In this document: piece after piece, positions 28,983 to 38,508 of the stretch
How the letters are laid out: every line of letters begins with the position of its first letter
Position numbering within the stretch: the first letter of the stretch is position 1
DNA from: a virus
Direction: 5' to 3' (one strand)
IMG/VR virus record: IMGVR_UViG_3300045120_000364
Coordinates: 1 to 40,290 of that record
Length of the DNA stretch: 40,290 nt
Made by a program: the position numbers and the translations under genes
The notes under the pieces: generated by a model
Seen by the model: the letters and a program-made list of their open reading frames with translations, nothing else
The model's database searches: none
Told to the model about the DNA's origin: nothing

Positions 28983-29716
28983 TGAACGTGGTCGTGCATC
29001 GCGTCTCGCCCCAGCAGGCGCGCTACACGCCGGCGGGCGGCAGGGAAAAATGCTCGTTCTGCAGGTTTTTCATCGCGCCGAAGTGGTGCGGCCACGTCAC
29101 CGGGCCGGTCTCGCCAATGGGCTGGTGCAAGTATTTCAGCCAGGAGATGCGCCAGCAGTTCGGTGGTTCGCAGGTCATGCGTCCCAACCCGATCGTTCCA
29201 GCCATCCCGTCCACGGCGAATAATTGGGTGGTAAGCGGCCCCGCCGCGCTGGGCGGGACATTTCTCGCGCCGGATGGCTCGACGACGGCGCCGCTACTGT
29301 CCGCGACCGACACGACGAACACGATTCGCAGCCTCGCTTACAACCCGACTGTCGTCGCGTCGGCGAACGCCGCTTACACGTTCTCGATTTTCCTGAAGAA
29401 GGCCCCTGTTTCCAACGCGTATCTCCAGATCAACACATCATCGATATCAGCCGCCGCGACCGCGTATTTTGATCTGACCAACGGCACGGCCGTCGTCGGC
29501 GCCGATCTTATCGGCGGCTTTACCGCCCGGTCGGCGGCGATCGAGTCATGGTCGAACGGTTGGTTTCGGTGTTCCTACACTCTGACGACCCCCGCCGCGA
29601 CGACGGGCCTGGTGTTTTTTGTCGGGCTATGCACCACGGTTTCCGCGAGTGGCGACAATCGTTCCGCTGTCGGGGTTATTGGCCAGGGCATCTACGTTTG
29701 GGGTGCCGCGCTATGA
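28982..29716 (+). CDS. HiPIP-like cysteine domain fused to tail-fibre beta domain
   Basis: The 244-residue protein has a Cys domain at residues 15-53: YTPAGGREKCSFC, then PKWCGHVTGPVSPMGWCKYF. Cys24, 27, 36 and 49 and the GWC ending match high-potential iron-sulfur proteins, which hold a 4Fe-4S cluster. The rest (about 65-244) is a beta-sandwich of tail-fibre type (YTFSIFLKKAP, SIESWSNGW-like AIESWSNGWFRCSYTL, IYVWGA). A metal-bound fold could strengthen the attachment end of a fibre. No oxidoreductase role is implied. Coupled to the neighbouring genes by TGATG and ATGA. Confidence 0.72.
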   Translation: MNVVVHRVSPQQARYTPAGGREKCSFCRFFIAPKWCGHVTGPVSPMGWCKYFSQEMRQQFGGSQVMRPNPIVPAIPSTANNWVVSGPAALGGTFLAPDGSTTAPLLSATDTTNTIRSLAYNPTVVASANAAYTFSIFLKKAPVSNAYLQINTSSISAAATAYFDLTNGTAVVGADLIGGFTARSAAIESWSNGWFRCSYTLTTPAATTGLVFFVGLCTTVSASGDNRSAVGVIGQGIYVWGAAL

Positions 29717-31095
29717 GCGGCCGGCCGTCATATCCATGGAAAGAAGGCGATGCGCTGTTCGCGAGCGAACTGAACGCCGCCATCGCCAATGCCTCCAGCG
29801 ATGCCCTTGTCGCGCCAGTCACCGTCACGAGCGCACCCGGCGTCAACGGGATACAAATCGGCCCGATGACCGAGACGCAAACCACGCCGCCGTTCACGGT
29901 CGATCTGGTCATCCAGCACATCTACGACATGCCGACGAGCGCGCTGACCGGCACGCTGTCGAACATCGTTATTCAGGACTTCATCAAGGGCGCGCCCGCC
30001 AACTACGTCTGGGCGATCAACGCGCAGCAATACATGCAAGGTACGGGGCACACCGACGCGCAGCATGTCGGCATCGCCAGCAGCGTGTTTCGCCAGAGCG
30101 GTTCGGGCATCAACTTCCTGTATTTTGGCCAGCTGCACGATCAGACGGGGATCGGCGCGTCGATTGATGTGGCGGTGGAATACGACATCAGGGCGAACGG
30201 GCCGGAACCGCTGATAACGAGTTACGATCCAAGATCGGGCGGGCGCACATATCTCGAACTGAACTCGGCGGCGAATTATCCGGCCGCGTGGCAGGCGTCA
30301 CACGCCTACGCGGTGGACGCACCCGTGCAACCGTCTCCCTCGAATGGTTTCACCTACCTCTGCACCGTCGCTGGAACCTCTGGCGCGTCTCCGCCGACAT
30401 GGCCGACAACGGCCGGGACCGTCACGGACGGCACCGTGACGTGGAAATACGGCACCACGGTCGCGATGCAGGTCAGCCGCGCCATCGCCATTTCAGGGGA
30501 AAACGCCGACGTGCAGATCGGCGCGGGCATTCTCGCCAACGCACGGTTTTATGATGCGATCGTCGAATGTTCGCTGGCCACGCTGGTCGATGGCGGCGTC
30601 AAGGACGCGGCGATCCGGCTGGCGGCGAACATGCCGGTTGATTTCAGCGGCGACGGCACCGACGCGGGGCAGAACGTCAGGACGTTGCGATATGTCAGCG
30701 CGAGGGGGACGCTTGAATACCAGTTGAACGGCGCCCCGGTCCTGGCCATTAATGATGTCGGTATCACAACGCTGGGCGGCCTGACGGTAAACGGACAGCA
30801 GTCGCTCCCGATCGGTGCGAAGGCGGGCACGAGCTACACGGTCGGCGGCAACGATCATGCGTTGATACTGGCCCCGACCGGCGCGTTCACGTTGACCCTG
30901 CCCACGGCATCGACCAGTGCGGGGCGTGTGTTGCGGCTAAAACTGATCGCCGCGTTCGCGGTCACTTCGGCATCAGGCAACGTCATTCAGTTGGTCGGCG
31001 GCGCGGCCTCGACGGCGATCATGCCGGCCACGGCTGGCAAGTTCTGTGAATTGCAGAGTGACGGCTTCAACTGGCACATCATGGCGGCGAACTAG
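29713..31095 (+). CDS. Tail fibre protein with carbohydrate-binding-like repeat
   Basis: The 460-residue protein starts MSGRPSYPWKEGDALFASEL, a usual entry to phage fibre N-termini. A small Trp-rich module at about 193-250 (AWQASHAYAVDAPV, FTYLCTVAGTSGASPPTWPT, TVTDGTVTWKYG) resembles chitin-binding or BACON-like add-ons. The C-terminus (YTVGGNDHALILAPTGAFTL onward, ending NWHIMAAN) is the beta-roll tip common in head fibres and tail spikes. It probably contacts the host surface. Many Gly, Thr and Ser agree with beta-rich structure. Confidence 0.75.
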   Translation: MSGRPSYPWKEGDALFASELNAAIANASSDALVAPVTVTSAPGVNGIQIGPMTETQTTPPFTVDLVIQHIYDMPTSALTGTLSNIVIQDFIKGAPANYVWAINAQQYMQGTGHTDAQHVGIASSVFRQSGSGINFLYFGQLHDQTGIGASIDVAVEYDIRANGPEPLITSYDPRSGGRTYLELNSAANYPAAWQASHAYAVDAPVQPSPSNGFTYLCTVAGTSGASPPTWPTTAGTVTDGTVTWKYGTTVAMQVSRAIAISGENADVQIGAGILANARFYDAIVECSLATLVDGGVKDAAIRLAANMPVDFSGDGTDAGQNVRTLRYVSARGTLEYQLNGAPVLAINDVGITTLGGLTVNGQQSLPIGAKAGTSYTVGGNDHALILAPTGAFTLTLPTASTSAGRVLRLKLIAAFAVTSASGNVIQLVGGAASTAIMPATAGKFCELQSDGFNWHIMAAN

Positions 31096-31096
31096 G

Positions 31097-31444
31097 ATGA
31101 CTATCACGCCAGGACGGTTCGGCCCCCTCGGCTACGGCTCGATCGACGGGCGGCCGGGAAGGTTCACGGCCAGGGGCTACGAGATGCCGGGTGTCACCGG
31201 CCTGAGCCAGGGGCGGTTCGGCCCGAATGGATATGGCGCCGATACGTCGATGTGGCAGTCGCCGGGGGATTGCGTGACCGGCGCCTGGACGGCCACCGGC
31301 ATACCCGCCAAGGCCCGCTCCCGTAAACCGCGCCCGTACGGCGTCGGCGCCTATGGCGCGGGCATGTATGAACGCTACCCACCCGTTGAATGGGCGCGAC
31401 GACCCGCGTTCTGTTCCCCTGGAACCTGGGCGGCGCCGGTATGA
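31097..31444 (+). CDS. Gly-rich small tail protein
   Basis: The 115-residue product has a repeated GRFGPxGYG motif (near residues 7 and 38), more Gly/Tyr/Arg turns and a basic C-terminus. It starts 1 base after the fibre gene stop and ends with an ATGA overlap with the collagen-like gene. It may link fibre proteins. No family recognised. Confidence 0.6.
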   Translation: MTITPGRFGPLGYGSIDGRPGRFTARGYEMPGVTGLSQGRFGPNGYGADTSMWQSPGDCVTGAWTATGIPAKARSRKPRPYGVGAYGAGMYERYPPVEWARRPAFCSPGTWAAPV

Positions 31445-32103
31445 GCGGCTACAGCACCACGCCAAATCTCGGCCTCAAGAAGCCCACGACCGGCGCCGAC
31501 GACGATATGTGGGGGACGCACTGGAACGATAACGCAACGATCCTGGACACGGCTTTCGGAGAGCTTGAAGGGACTGTCGGTCCACCGGGTCCGGCAGGCC
31601 CAGCGGGGCCGCCTGGGGCCGACAGCACGGTGCCGGGACCAACGGGGCCAACTGGTGCGACGGGACCAGCGGGCGCCACGGGACCGCCGGGAACGACCAC
31701 GTTCGCCGGTCTCACGGGCACGGCGACCTACGCGCAACTCCCCGCCGAGGTCGCCCAGATCCCGATCACCTTCGCGTTCAGCGGCAAGCCAGCAACGGGT
31801 GCTATCGTCAACGCGCCGATGGCAATGGCACTGGCTGTTCCCGCGTCACTCGCTGGATGCACCGTGTATGACAGCGTCAAAGCGACAAGCAACGCGGTGT
31901 TCACCGTCAACCGCATCACGGGCGGCACGACGATCACACCGATTGGCACTGTTACCGTGACATCAGCGAGCAACACGAGCGCGACACTCGCTGGTAGCGG
32001 TGCGACGATGGCGGCGGGGGACGTGTTGCAATGTGTGGCTCCGAGTAGTCAGGACGCCAGTCTTTCCGACATCGGCATCACCCTTTTGTGTGCGAGGGTG
32101 TAA
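31441..32103 (+). CDS. Collagen-like tail fibre protein
   Basis: The 220-residue protein has an N-terminal phage anchor-like segment ([20 protein letters not shown] then [10 protein letters not shown]). A run of Gly-X-Y triplets follows at about 46-83 ([16 protein letters not shown] and [19 protein letters not shown]), then a beta-rich tip. Phage collagen-like triplets form a trimeric rod in fibres. It lies between two other fibre genes and overlaps both (ATGA, TAATG). Confidence 0.82.
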   Translation: MSGYSTTPNLGLKKPTTGADDDMWGTHWNDNATILDTAFGELEGTVGPPGPAGPAGPPGADSTVPGPTGPTGATGPAGATGPPGTTTFAGLTGTATYAQLPAEVAQIPITFAFSGKPATGAIVNAPMAMALAVPASLAGCTVYDSVKATSNAVFTVNRITGGTTITPIGTVTVTSASNTSATLAGSGATMAAGDVLQCVAPSSQDASLSDIGITLLCARV

Positions 32104-34175
32104 TGGCCTGGAGCTTCGGGGATGGGTTCGATTGCTACGCGCTGCCAGCCGATGCCATCAATGGGTATTGGGACAGCGGGACATTGGTCAGTAATCTCGG
32201 TATTGCCGCTGGGCGGTTCGCTGGCAGTCAGGCGTTCAGTTGGACGAGCAGTAGCAACGCCGTCCTGATCAAAACCAGTGCCGTCAACGATGCGGTCCAC
32301 CACTTCGCGTGTGCGTTTCAGCAGACGGCGGCGATAAGCGGATCGACCCTTGGATTATCGTTGCAGTTGTTCGATGGTGCCACGGCGCAGTGCTCCGTCG
32401 TGTTCCGTAGCGACGGTGCGATCCTGCTGACTTCCGGTGGTCCGGCGGGCACGGTGCTGGACACGTATACAGGCGCGTTTCCCGTGATCAATACATGGTA
32501 TGCGTTCGAGTTCGAGGTGATCATATCCAATACAGTTGGCCGGTTTCGCGTTCGCAAGAACGGAAATACATCCGATGATTATGACAGCACCGCCATACGC
32601 GATACCCAGAACTCGGCTAACGCCTACGCGAACAAATTGCAGATCAGTCAATCATTATCCGTCAACTCCCAACGGCTGGACGACCTGTTCTGGCGCTCCG
32701 ACGCATCGAGCGTGCCGTTCGTCGGTGACATCCGGGCGTATACCAGAATGCCCGCGAGCGATGCGGCGGTGCAGTTCGCGCGGACGCCGACGAGTGTGGC
32801 TTTTACTCCGTACACAACAGCGGCGACAACCGCGTTCGCCGTCAACAATGCTTACTATCAACAGTTCATCCCGACTGTCGATGGCACGATAGCGACAGCC
32901 ATTCTCTCAGTGGCGGTCGGATACACAGGCAACCTGAAGTGCGCCATATTCGCCAGTTCGGGCACGTTTCCCACGACAGTCCTTGGAACAGCAACACCAA
33001 TCAGCAACCCGGTGAGCGGCAACAATACTTTCACTTTTGGCACGCCAGTCACGGTCTCCAAAGGCACGCAATACTGGATTGGTCTGGACCCCGACACGTC
33101 TACTGGTTCATTTAACCGGAACGGTACTCTGACAGGTATGACCGGCGTGACCCCCTATGCCAGTTTCCCCGTCGCCAGTCCTGGCGTATCGGCCATAGCT
33201 GGTCCGATTTTCACGATGAACATCAATGTCACCACCAACAACTGTCTCGTGAACGAAGCGCAGCAGGACGCCGCCACATCCTACGTCTACGACAGCACGC
33301 CCGGTGATCAGGATTTCTACGGTATCGCCAGCATCGCCTCGACACCGGTCAACACCATCGCGGTAACGACGCGCGCGCTGATGCAGAAGTCCGACGCCGG
33401 TAGTCGCACGGCGGCGGTGCAACTGCGTTCGGGGAGCACGGTGGTATTCTCACCAACGGCATGGAACCCAAGCGATAAAACCGCCTCCCTTACGTTGTCC
33501 GGCAGCAACCTGATCGCCAACGCCACCACCAGTACACAGGGTGTTCGCGCTGTCTCCGGTTTCTCTGTCGGCAAATTCTATTTCGAGATCACACTGGGGA
33601 GCGCCGCTGGTGCCCAGGCATTCGTTGGGCTGGCTACCGCCGCCGCCAGCCTGAGTGGTGTCGCATCGACCGCGACCGGAGCAGTTGGCATCGGCACGCA
33701 AAGCGGTCTTGTCTTTCTCGATACCAGCGGTGTCGGTCCCGCATCTATCGGTTCGCGTTCGAACGGTGACGTGATCGGTATCGCGGTTGATTTCGGCACG
33801 AGATTGATATGGTTCCGTGTTGCGCCGTCAGGCAACTGGAACGGCAACGCGGCTTATGCTCCCGGCGGAACCGGCGGCGTTGATTTCACCGTCATAGGAC
33901 TTCCGCTTTATCCGATATTTTCAGTGGGTCCGGGCGGCGGCATCGTTACCGCCAACTTTGGTTCGAGTGCGTTTACTGGTACGGTTCCATCCGGTTACAC
34001 GGCTGGTTTTGGCGGCACGATTATTGGTACGACGGTCGCATCGCCCACGCTGACGCTGACCACGAGCGGTTGGCTGTGGGCGTGGAGGACGGACACTTTG
34101 GACCCGAACGGCAACGTCGCGTGGAGTGCCGCCGCCGTCAATGGGATCAATGTTGGCCCGAAGGTTATTGCGTAG
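32103..34175 (+). CDS. Tail spike/fibre with lectin-like and SPRY domains
   Basis: The 690-residue protein begins [20 protein letters not shown] and an N-terminal jelly-roll region (1-225) of concanavalin/LamG type (WYAFEFEVIISNTVGRFRVR). Central beta-repeats with multiple Thr/Ser/Ala runs follow, then a SPRY/B30.2-like domain (about 458-640) with GKFYFEITLGSA, VIGIAVDFGTRLIWFRVAPS, GNWN and TANFGSSAFTGTVPSGYTAG. It likely binds host surface sugars or proteins. The SPRY domain is repeated in the next gene, pointing to duplication. ATG overlaps the previous stop. Confidence 0.75.
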   Translation: MAWSFGDGFDCYALPADAINGYWDSGTLVSNLGIAAGRFAGSQAFSWTSSSNAVLIKTSAVNDAVHHFACAFQQTAAISGSTLGLSLQLFDGATAQCSVVFRSDGAILLTSGGPAGTVLDTYTGAFPVINTWYAFEFEVIISNTVGRFRVRKNGNTSDDYDSTAIRDTQNSANAYANKLQISQSLSVNSQRLDDLFWRSDASSVPFVGDIRAYTRMPASDAAVQFARTPTSVAFTPYTTAATTAFAVNNAYYQQFIPTVDGTIATAILSVAVGYTGNLKCAIFASSGTFPTTVLGTATPISNPVSGNNTFTFGTPVTVSKGTQYWIGLDPDTSTGSFNRNGTLTGMTGVTPYASFPVASPGVSAIAGPIFTMNINVTTNNCLVNEAQQDAATSYVYDSTPGDQDFYGIASIASTPVNTIAVTTRALMQKSDAGSRTAAVQLRSGSTVVFSPTAWNPSDKTASLTLSGSNLIANATTSTQGVRAVSGFSVGKFYFEITLGSAAGAQAFVGLATAAASLSGVASTATGAVGIGTQSGLVFLDTSGVGPASIGSRSNGDVIGIAVDFGTRLIWFRVAPSGNWNGNAAYAPGGTGGVDFTVIGLPLYPIFSVGPGGGIVTANFGSSAFTGTVPSGYTAGFGGTIIGTTVASPTLTLTTSGWLWAWRTDTLDPNGNVAWSAAAVNGINVGPKVIA

Positions 34176-34981
34176 TGGCGAACACCGTATTTAATCTGAG
34201 TGATAAGTCAGCGAACCTGACGCTATCGGGCGGCAACCTGATTGCCACGACCACCAGCAGCGCATTGGCAAGTGTGCGATCTGTTGATCGACAGGTGGCT
34301 GGAAAGTTTTACTGGGAGATTACCTGTAACACGCTGACAAACAGCAGTGCGTCGGTGGGAATGGCGACGACCGCCATTGCCCAACCGATTTTCATAACGG
34401 GCGGTGCGGGTCCAGGCACTTGCGGAGTGAACCGCGCGGGGAGTGTTTATGTCGATGGTGTTATTGTTGGTGGTATAGCGTTTGGCACGATTGCCAACGG
34501 CACGGTAGTCGGTGTTGCATTCGACGCGGACGCACGGCTGGTTTGGTTCAGACTTGGTGCCGCTGGTAACTGGAACATGTCGGCTACCGCCAGTCCCACG
34601 ACAGGGGCGGGTGGTGTCGCGGTATTTTTAGGAAGAGGCATACCGGCACACCCGGCGGTTTGCTTCGCCGCGACCAGTGATCAGATCACCGCCAACTTTG
34701 GCGACACCGCGTTCACCGGCACCGTGCCGTCAGGCTTCACGAGCGGATTTACCGCTGGCTCCACGATCCCGACCAACGCGCTCGCGACACAAACCGCCGT
34801 CGAGCACTGGCTAAGCACGAACCCCGACGCGCAAACAACACAGGTGGTTTTGGAACAATGGGCGACCGTTACCGGCACCGGATTGCAGGCGCTCGTGACA
34901 CAGGTCGCCATCGAGCAATGGGCCAGTGTCGCCTCGATCGGCGATATCGTGCCTCAGAACCGCGTTATGGTAATGGCATGA
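34175..34981 (+). CDS. Second SPRY-domain tail protein, paralog of the preceding C-terminus
   Basis: The 268-residue product (GTG start overlapping the TAG of the previous gene) begins MANTVFNLSDKSANLTLSGG and carries a SPRY-like domain at about 7-195. GKFYWEIT, VVGVAFDADARLVWFRLGAA, GNWN and ITANFGDTAFTGTVPSGFTS match the C-terminal domain of the preceding protein residue for residue in many places. A C-terminal helical part (TAVEHWLSTNPDAQTTQVVL and repeats of EQWA) follows. It looks like a tandem duplicate that has gained its own tail. Confidence 0.75.
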   Translation: MANTVFNLSDKSANLTLSGGNLIATTTSSALASVRSVDRQVAGKFYWEITCNTLTNSSASVGMATTAIAQPIFITGGAGPGTCGVNRAGSVYVDGVIVGGIAFGTIANGTVVGVAFDADARLVWFRLGAAGNWNMSATASPTTGAGGVAVFLGRGIPAHPAVCFAATSDQITANFGDTAFTGTVPSGFTSGFTAGSTIPTNALATQTAVEHWLSTNPDAQTTQVVLEQWATVTGTGLQALVTQVAIEQWASVASIGDIVPQNRVMVMA

Positions 34982-34994
34982 AAGGGAGCACGAG

Positions 34995-35315
34995 ATGGCC
35001 AGCACAGCAGGTTCAATGACCACAACTCCAAGTGGCAACCCCCAATGGCGCGCGGCTAACGGCGGCATCGTCTGGGGCTTCCAGGCACCGGTCGCGCCGC
35101 AGACCAACCGGCCGCACACCGGGACGTCATACGGCACCTACCGCGACTGGGTGCTCCGCATGGGCTACAACCGCACCAGCGGCATCGGCGGCTGGCATGT
35201 GAAAGTGCCGTATGACCCGGGTGCCACGTGGTACGTCAGCGTGACGGACGACTCTTCGGACAGCCCGTCCGGCATTACCAACACCGCCAATAATCCGCCG
35301 GCGGGCGTGAAGTGA
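34995..35315 (+). CDS. Hypothetical small tail-cluster protein
   Basis: The 106-residue product (MASTAGSMTTTPSGNPQWRA) has a beta-rich, Trp- and Gly-containing composition (GTYRDWVLRMGYNRTSGIGG, then WYVSVTDDSSDSPSG). It follows a GGGAG site and stands just before the antisense HNH gene. No domain recognised; likely a small fibre-associated protein. Confidence 0.6.
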   Translation: MASTAGSMTTTPSGNPQWRAANGGIVWGFQAPVAPQTNRPHTGTSYGTYRDWVLRMGYNRTSGIGGWHVKVPYDPGATWYVSVTDDSSDSPSGITNTANNPPAGVK

Positions 35316-35319
35316 CCTG

Positions 35320-35805
35320 TCAGATGCCGGAGAGCGTTAACTGTGGGGCGGTATGGTCCCGGCTCCTTTTCAGATATGCGGCCAGTTTGAGGAGGATGAC
35401 AGGGTCGTCGTTGACGAAACCGAGGGCACAATTGCATCCGTTGCATAGCCATCCGCGAAAGTGTCCTTTCTGATGGCAATGGTCGAAGTGAAGGCTCTTG
35501 GTCTTAGGCAGTCTCCCGCACACCTCGCAGCGGTCAGGTTTCGGTCTGCCCGCGAGCGCTTCCTTGTTGCGGAGATCGGTCGCCTTTACCTTTCCTGTCG
35601 CGCGGCGGCCGGTTTGATAGTCTGCTCGGGCCTTGGTATTCGTCGGCAATGCCACCCATTTTGCCGTCGCGGCGTAGGCGCGCTCTCGGTGCTCAGGATT
35701 TTCCATCCGTTTTCGGATGTATTCGCGCATATATGCTTTACGCTCTGGTTTAGCGTTGCGGCGACGCCAGCATGCTTTCGCCTGCTCTTTGTCCTTATAT
35801 GGCAT
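35320..35805 (-). CDS. Endonuclease-VII-like HNH nuclease, antisense
   Basis: The 161-residue protein has a basic helical N-terminus (MPYKDKEQAKACWRRRNAKP) and a zinc/HNH centre: RCEVCGRLPKTKSLHFDHCH, QKGHFRGWLCNGCNCALGFV. Four Cys in two CxxC pairs and a DHCH catalytic motif match recombination endonuclease VII proteins. Phages use such enzymes to resolve branched DNA, and free-standing forms are often mobile homing genes. It lies antisense between two tail genes and has an AAGGA site. That position suggests an inserted selfish nuclease gene. Confidence 0.85.
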   Translation of the reverse strand: MPYKDKEQAKACWRRRNAKPERKAYMREYIRKRMENPEHRERAYAATAKWVALPTNTKARADYQTGRRATGKVKATDLRNKEALAGRPKPDRCEVCGRLPKTKSLHFDHCHQKGHFRGWLCNGCNCALGFVNDDPVILLKLAAYLKRSRDHTAPQLTLSGI

Positions 35806-35899
35806 CAGCTTCGATCCTTGGCAGCATCATGGGTCGGGGTCAGGGGCGGCGGAGGCGGTGCAAACGCCAAAGCCGTCCCGTTTATAACAGGAGGGAGGT
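35806..35899. other. Short gap upstream of the tail collar gene
   Basis: This 94-bp stretch holds the start region of the antisense nuclease gene and a GGAGGGAGG-like site before the ATG at 35900. No further element was recognised. Confidence 0.4.
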
Positions 35900-36958
35900 A
35901 TGCCTGATACCTTTACTTCAGCCCTCGGTTTAACCAAGCCGGAGGTGGGGAGCAGTCGGGACACGTGGGGCTCCAAGACCAACGATAACTGGGATATTGT
36001 TGATGGGTTTATATCCCGCGCGATGCCAATTGGCGCGATAATCGACTTCGCCGGCCCGAATGCTCCGTCTGGATTTCTGATTTGCGACGGACGACTCATT
36101 TCGAGGACGACCTACAGCCTGCTGTTCGCGGTCATCGGCACTTATTGGGGCAGCGGAGACGGCGCCACGACGTTCGCCTTGCCAAATATGAATGGTCGCG
36201 CCGGCGTTGGCCCCGGCGCCATGACCGACCAGGGTGGCAACACCAACAACTTCCCGTTCACGCAGCGGGTCGGCTACATCTGGAACACGATTACCCAGGC
36301 GGTTCTGCCGAACTACGAGATCAGCATCGATTACGAGGGCGCGCATAACCACGGCACCGCCACGGCCGCTTCGACGGCGTTCAATGCCGTTACCGACACG
36401 CAAGGCTCGCACAACCACGGCGCGCCCGGCAGCGGCAACCACGTTCACGTCGGCACGACCGATGCCGTCGGCAATCATACGCACGGCTACACCCAGACCG
36501 CGCACGCGGCGGGCGATTTCATCGGCGGCGGTAATTCGTCCAATCAGATCGCCATCACCGGCCAGCAGACCGATCCGGCCGGCGCGCATACGCATCCGTT
36601 CACGACAGGGTCATCCAACTTCACGCTCGCCTTTGACGGCAACCATGCCCACAACGTCACCGTCGCCGCGCATACTCACGCGATCTCCACCGATGGTAGC
36701 CACACGCACTACGCATGGCTCAACGGCGGTGGTTCTCCGTTCGCGGTGCTCTCGCCGATCATCGTCGTAACGAAGATCATCTTCGCGGGCGATCAGGCCT
36801 CGCTTACGGCGTTCGGCGCCGTCGTGGACGTTCCCGCCGAGTCCGACACGCGGGCGCAGATCGACGCGCTGCGCGAGGAGATCGCGCAATTGAAGCGGCT
36901 GTTCGCGCCGCCGGGCGGCCAACGCCTGCTGAGCGCGCCGATGCGGGGACCGCATTAG
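35900..36958 (+). CDS. Phage tail collar-domain protein with His-rich fibre
   Basis: The 352-residue protein starts MPDTFTSALGLTKPEVGSSR, then a tail-collar domain (AMPIGAIIDFAGPNAPSGFL, LICDGRLISRTTYSLLFAVI, TTFALPNMNGRAGVG). Between about 150 and 280 it contains many HxH pairs (HNHG, HVHV, HTHG, HTHP, HAHN, HTHA, HTHY), the mark of metal-stabilised trimeric fibre needles as in T4 gp37. A short coiled coil ends it. It starts behind the antisense nuclease gene, and the Gly-X-Y gene upstream has the same N-terminal anchor pattern. Confidence 0.85.
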   Translation: MPDTFTSALGLTKPEVGSSRDTWGSKTNDNWDIVDGFISRAMPIGAIIDFAGPNAPSGFLICDGRLISRTTYSLLFAVIGTYWGSGDGATTFALPNMNGRAGVGPGAMTDQGGNTNNFPFTQRVGYIWNTITQAVLPNYEISIDYEGAHNHGTATAASTAFNAVTDTQGSHNHGAPGSGNHVHVGTTDAVGNHTHGYTQTAHAAGDFIGGGNSSNQIAITGQQTDPAGAHTHPFTTGSSNFTLAFDGNHAHNVTVAAHTHAISTDGSHTHYAWLNGGGSPFAVLSPIIVVTKIIFAGDQASLTAFGAVVDVPAESDTRAQIDALREEIAQLKRLFAPPGGQRLLSAPMRGPH

Positions 36959-36960
36959 CC

Positions 36961-38508
36961 GTGCCCCGTATTCCGCAAGCGCCCCCACCGGGCATTGTTC
37001 GCAACGCCACGCCGGAGGCTACGCCGGGGCGGTGGTTCGACGGGAATCTGGTCCGCTTCCGTGGCGGCCAACTGCAACCGATCGGCGGCAACGTCGCCCA
37101 ACCCGGCACCGCCGTCTCCGACCTGCCGCGCGACATGCTCACCTGGCATGACAACGCCTACGTTCGCTGGGCCGCGTTCGGAACCGACACGAAACTTTAC
37201 GCATATCGTTTCGATACATTCACGTTGCACGACATCACGCCCGCCGGCGTCGGGGCTCTTGGTCCGCCCGGCGACACGACCATCGGTTACGGCCGTGGCG
37301 ATTACGGGCTCGACGTCTACGGCATCAGCCGCGATTCAACCGACATCGGCTCCAACGACATCGCCGCCGTGATGGGGGATCAGTGGTCGCTTGCCACCTT
37401 CGGCGAAGACCTGTTGGTGGTGCCAACCCAGGACGGGCACCTGTTCCGCTGGTCACCGACGACACCAACGACCGCCGCCGCGCTCGTCACCGCCGCCCCG
37501 GATCGTAATCGCGGCGTGATCGTAACGGATCAACGCCATGTCGTGTTGTGGGGCTCGGGCGGCAATCCCCGCATGGTCGCGTGGTCCGATCAGGAAGATC
37601 CCGACGTCTGGGCGCCGGATCTGACCAACCTCGCCGGCGACAAGCTGCTGGCGACCCAGAGTTATGCCATGACGGCGATCAAGGTCAGCGATGGCATCCT
37701 GATCTTTACGGGGAACGACGTTCACAAAATGCAATATGTCGGCGCGCCTTATGCTTACGGCATCGTGCAAATAGCCAGCGGCTGCGGGCCGATTTCGCCG
37801 CGTGCCGTGGTTGGCGTTGGTAGTTTCGTGGCGTGGCCGGGCGTTCAGTCGTTCTGGATGTACCAGGGCAACGTGCAGCCGCTCGCCTGCGACGTCGGCG
37901 ACTGGTTCTATTCGCTGGTCAACCGGTCCATGGTCGGACGGATATTCGGCAGTCCAAATCCGGGCTTCACGGAATTGTTCTGGGACTGGCCGGATGAAGG
38001 CTCGCTGGAATGCAATCGGTATCTCGCCATCAATTACGCCGACCCGCAAAAGCCGTGGACGATCGGGGTTCGCACACGCACCGCGGCTGATTTCAACCAG
38101 ACCATGGACTTTCCCGTGCTCGGCGGCCCGCTGGGCGCCGGCGGATCGTTGTTCCTTCACGAATACGGTATGACTGACAATGGCGCCCCACGCGCGCCGA
38201 ACGGCGAAGTCTACGCCGAGTCGGGCAACATCGTCCTGGCCGAGGGCGACAAGCGGTATCACGTCAAACAACTGGTGTTCGACGCGGCGAGTGATATGGA
38301 TGCGATTGGGTATCGGTTTTTCGCGCGTGAGCAACCGCGTGCCGATGGTTCCGAGTTCGACACGGGCCTGTATACCGAGATCCACGGTGGTCTCATGGAC
38401 GTACGCTTTTCCGGCCGGAGCGTCAGAATGCGGATGCAGGCGCTCACCGACACGCCGTTCGCGATCGGCCGGCCGCGGCTGGAAATCAGAGCCGGAGGAC
38501 GCCGCTGA
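36961..38508 (+). CDS. Tail nozzle / DNA-stabilisation-like protein (P22 gp10-like)
   Basis: The 515-residue protein (GTG start) begins MPRIPQAPPPGIVRNATPEA, then TPGRWFDGNLVRFRGGQLQP, a common entry to podovirus nozzle proteins. Beta-propeller-like repeats follow (GDQWSLATFGEDLLVVPTQD, VIVTDQRHVVLWGSGGNPRM, AWSDQEDPDVWAPD), then a C-terminal strand-rich end. Proteins of this type form the closing tube below the adaptor. Its place next to tail collar and internal proteins fits. Relation to gp10 is by fold pattern, not alignment. Confidence 0.72.
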   Translation: MPRIPQAPPPGIVRNATPEATPGRWFDGNLVRFRGGQLQPIGGNVAQPGTAVSDLPRDMLTWHDNAYVRWAAFGTDTKLYAYRFDTFTLHDITPAGVGALGPPGDTTIGYGRGDYGLDVYGISRDSTDIGSNDIAAVMGDQWSLATFGEDLLVVPTQDGHLFRWSPTTPTTAAALVTAAPDRNRGVIVTDQRHVVLWGSGGNPRMVAWSDQEDPDVWAPDLTNLAGDKLLATQSYAMTAIKVSDGILIFTGNDVHKMQYVGAPYAYGIVQIASGCGPISPRAVVGVGSFVAWPGVQSFWMYQGNVQPLACDVGDWFYSLVNRSMVGRIFGSPNPGFTELFWDWPDEGSLECNRYLAINYADPQKPWTIGVRTRTAADFNQTMDFPVLGGPLGAGGSLFLHEYGMTDNGAPRAPNGEVYAESGNIVLAEGDKRYHVKQLVFDAASDMDAIGYRFFAREQPRADGSEFDTGLYTEIHGGLMDVRFSGRSVRMRMQALTDTPFAIGRPRLEIRAGGRR

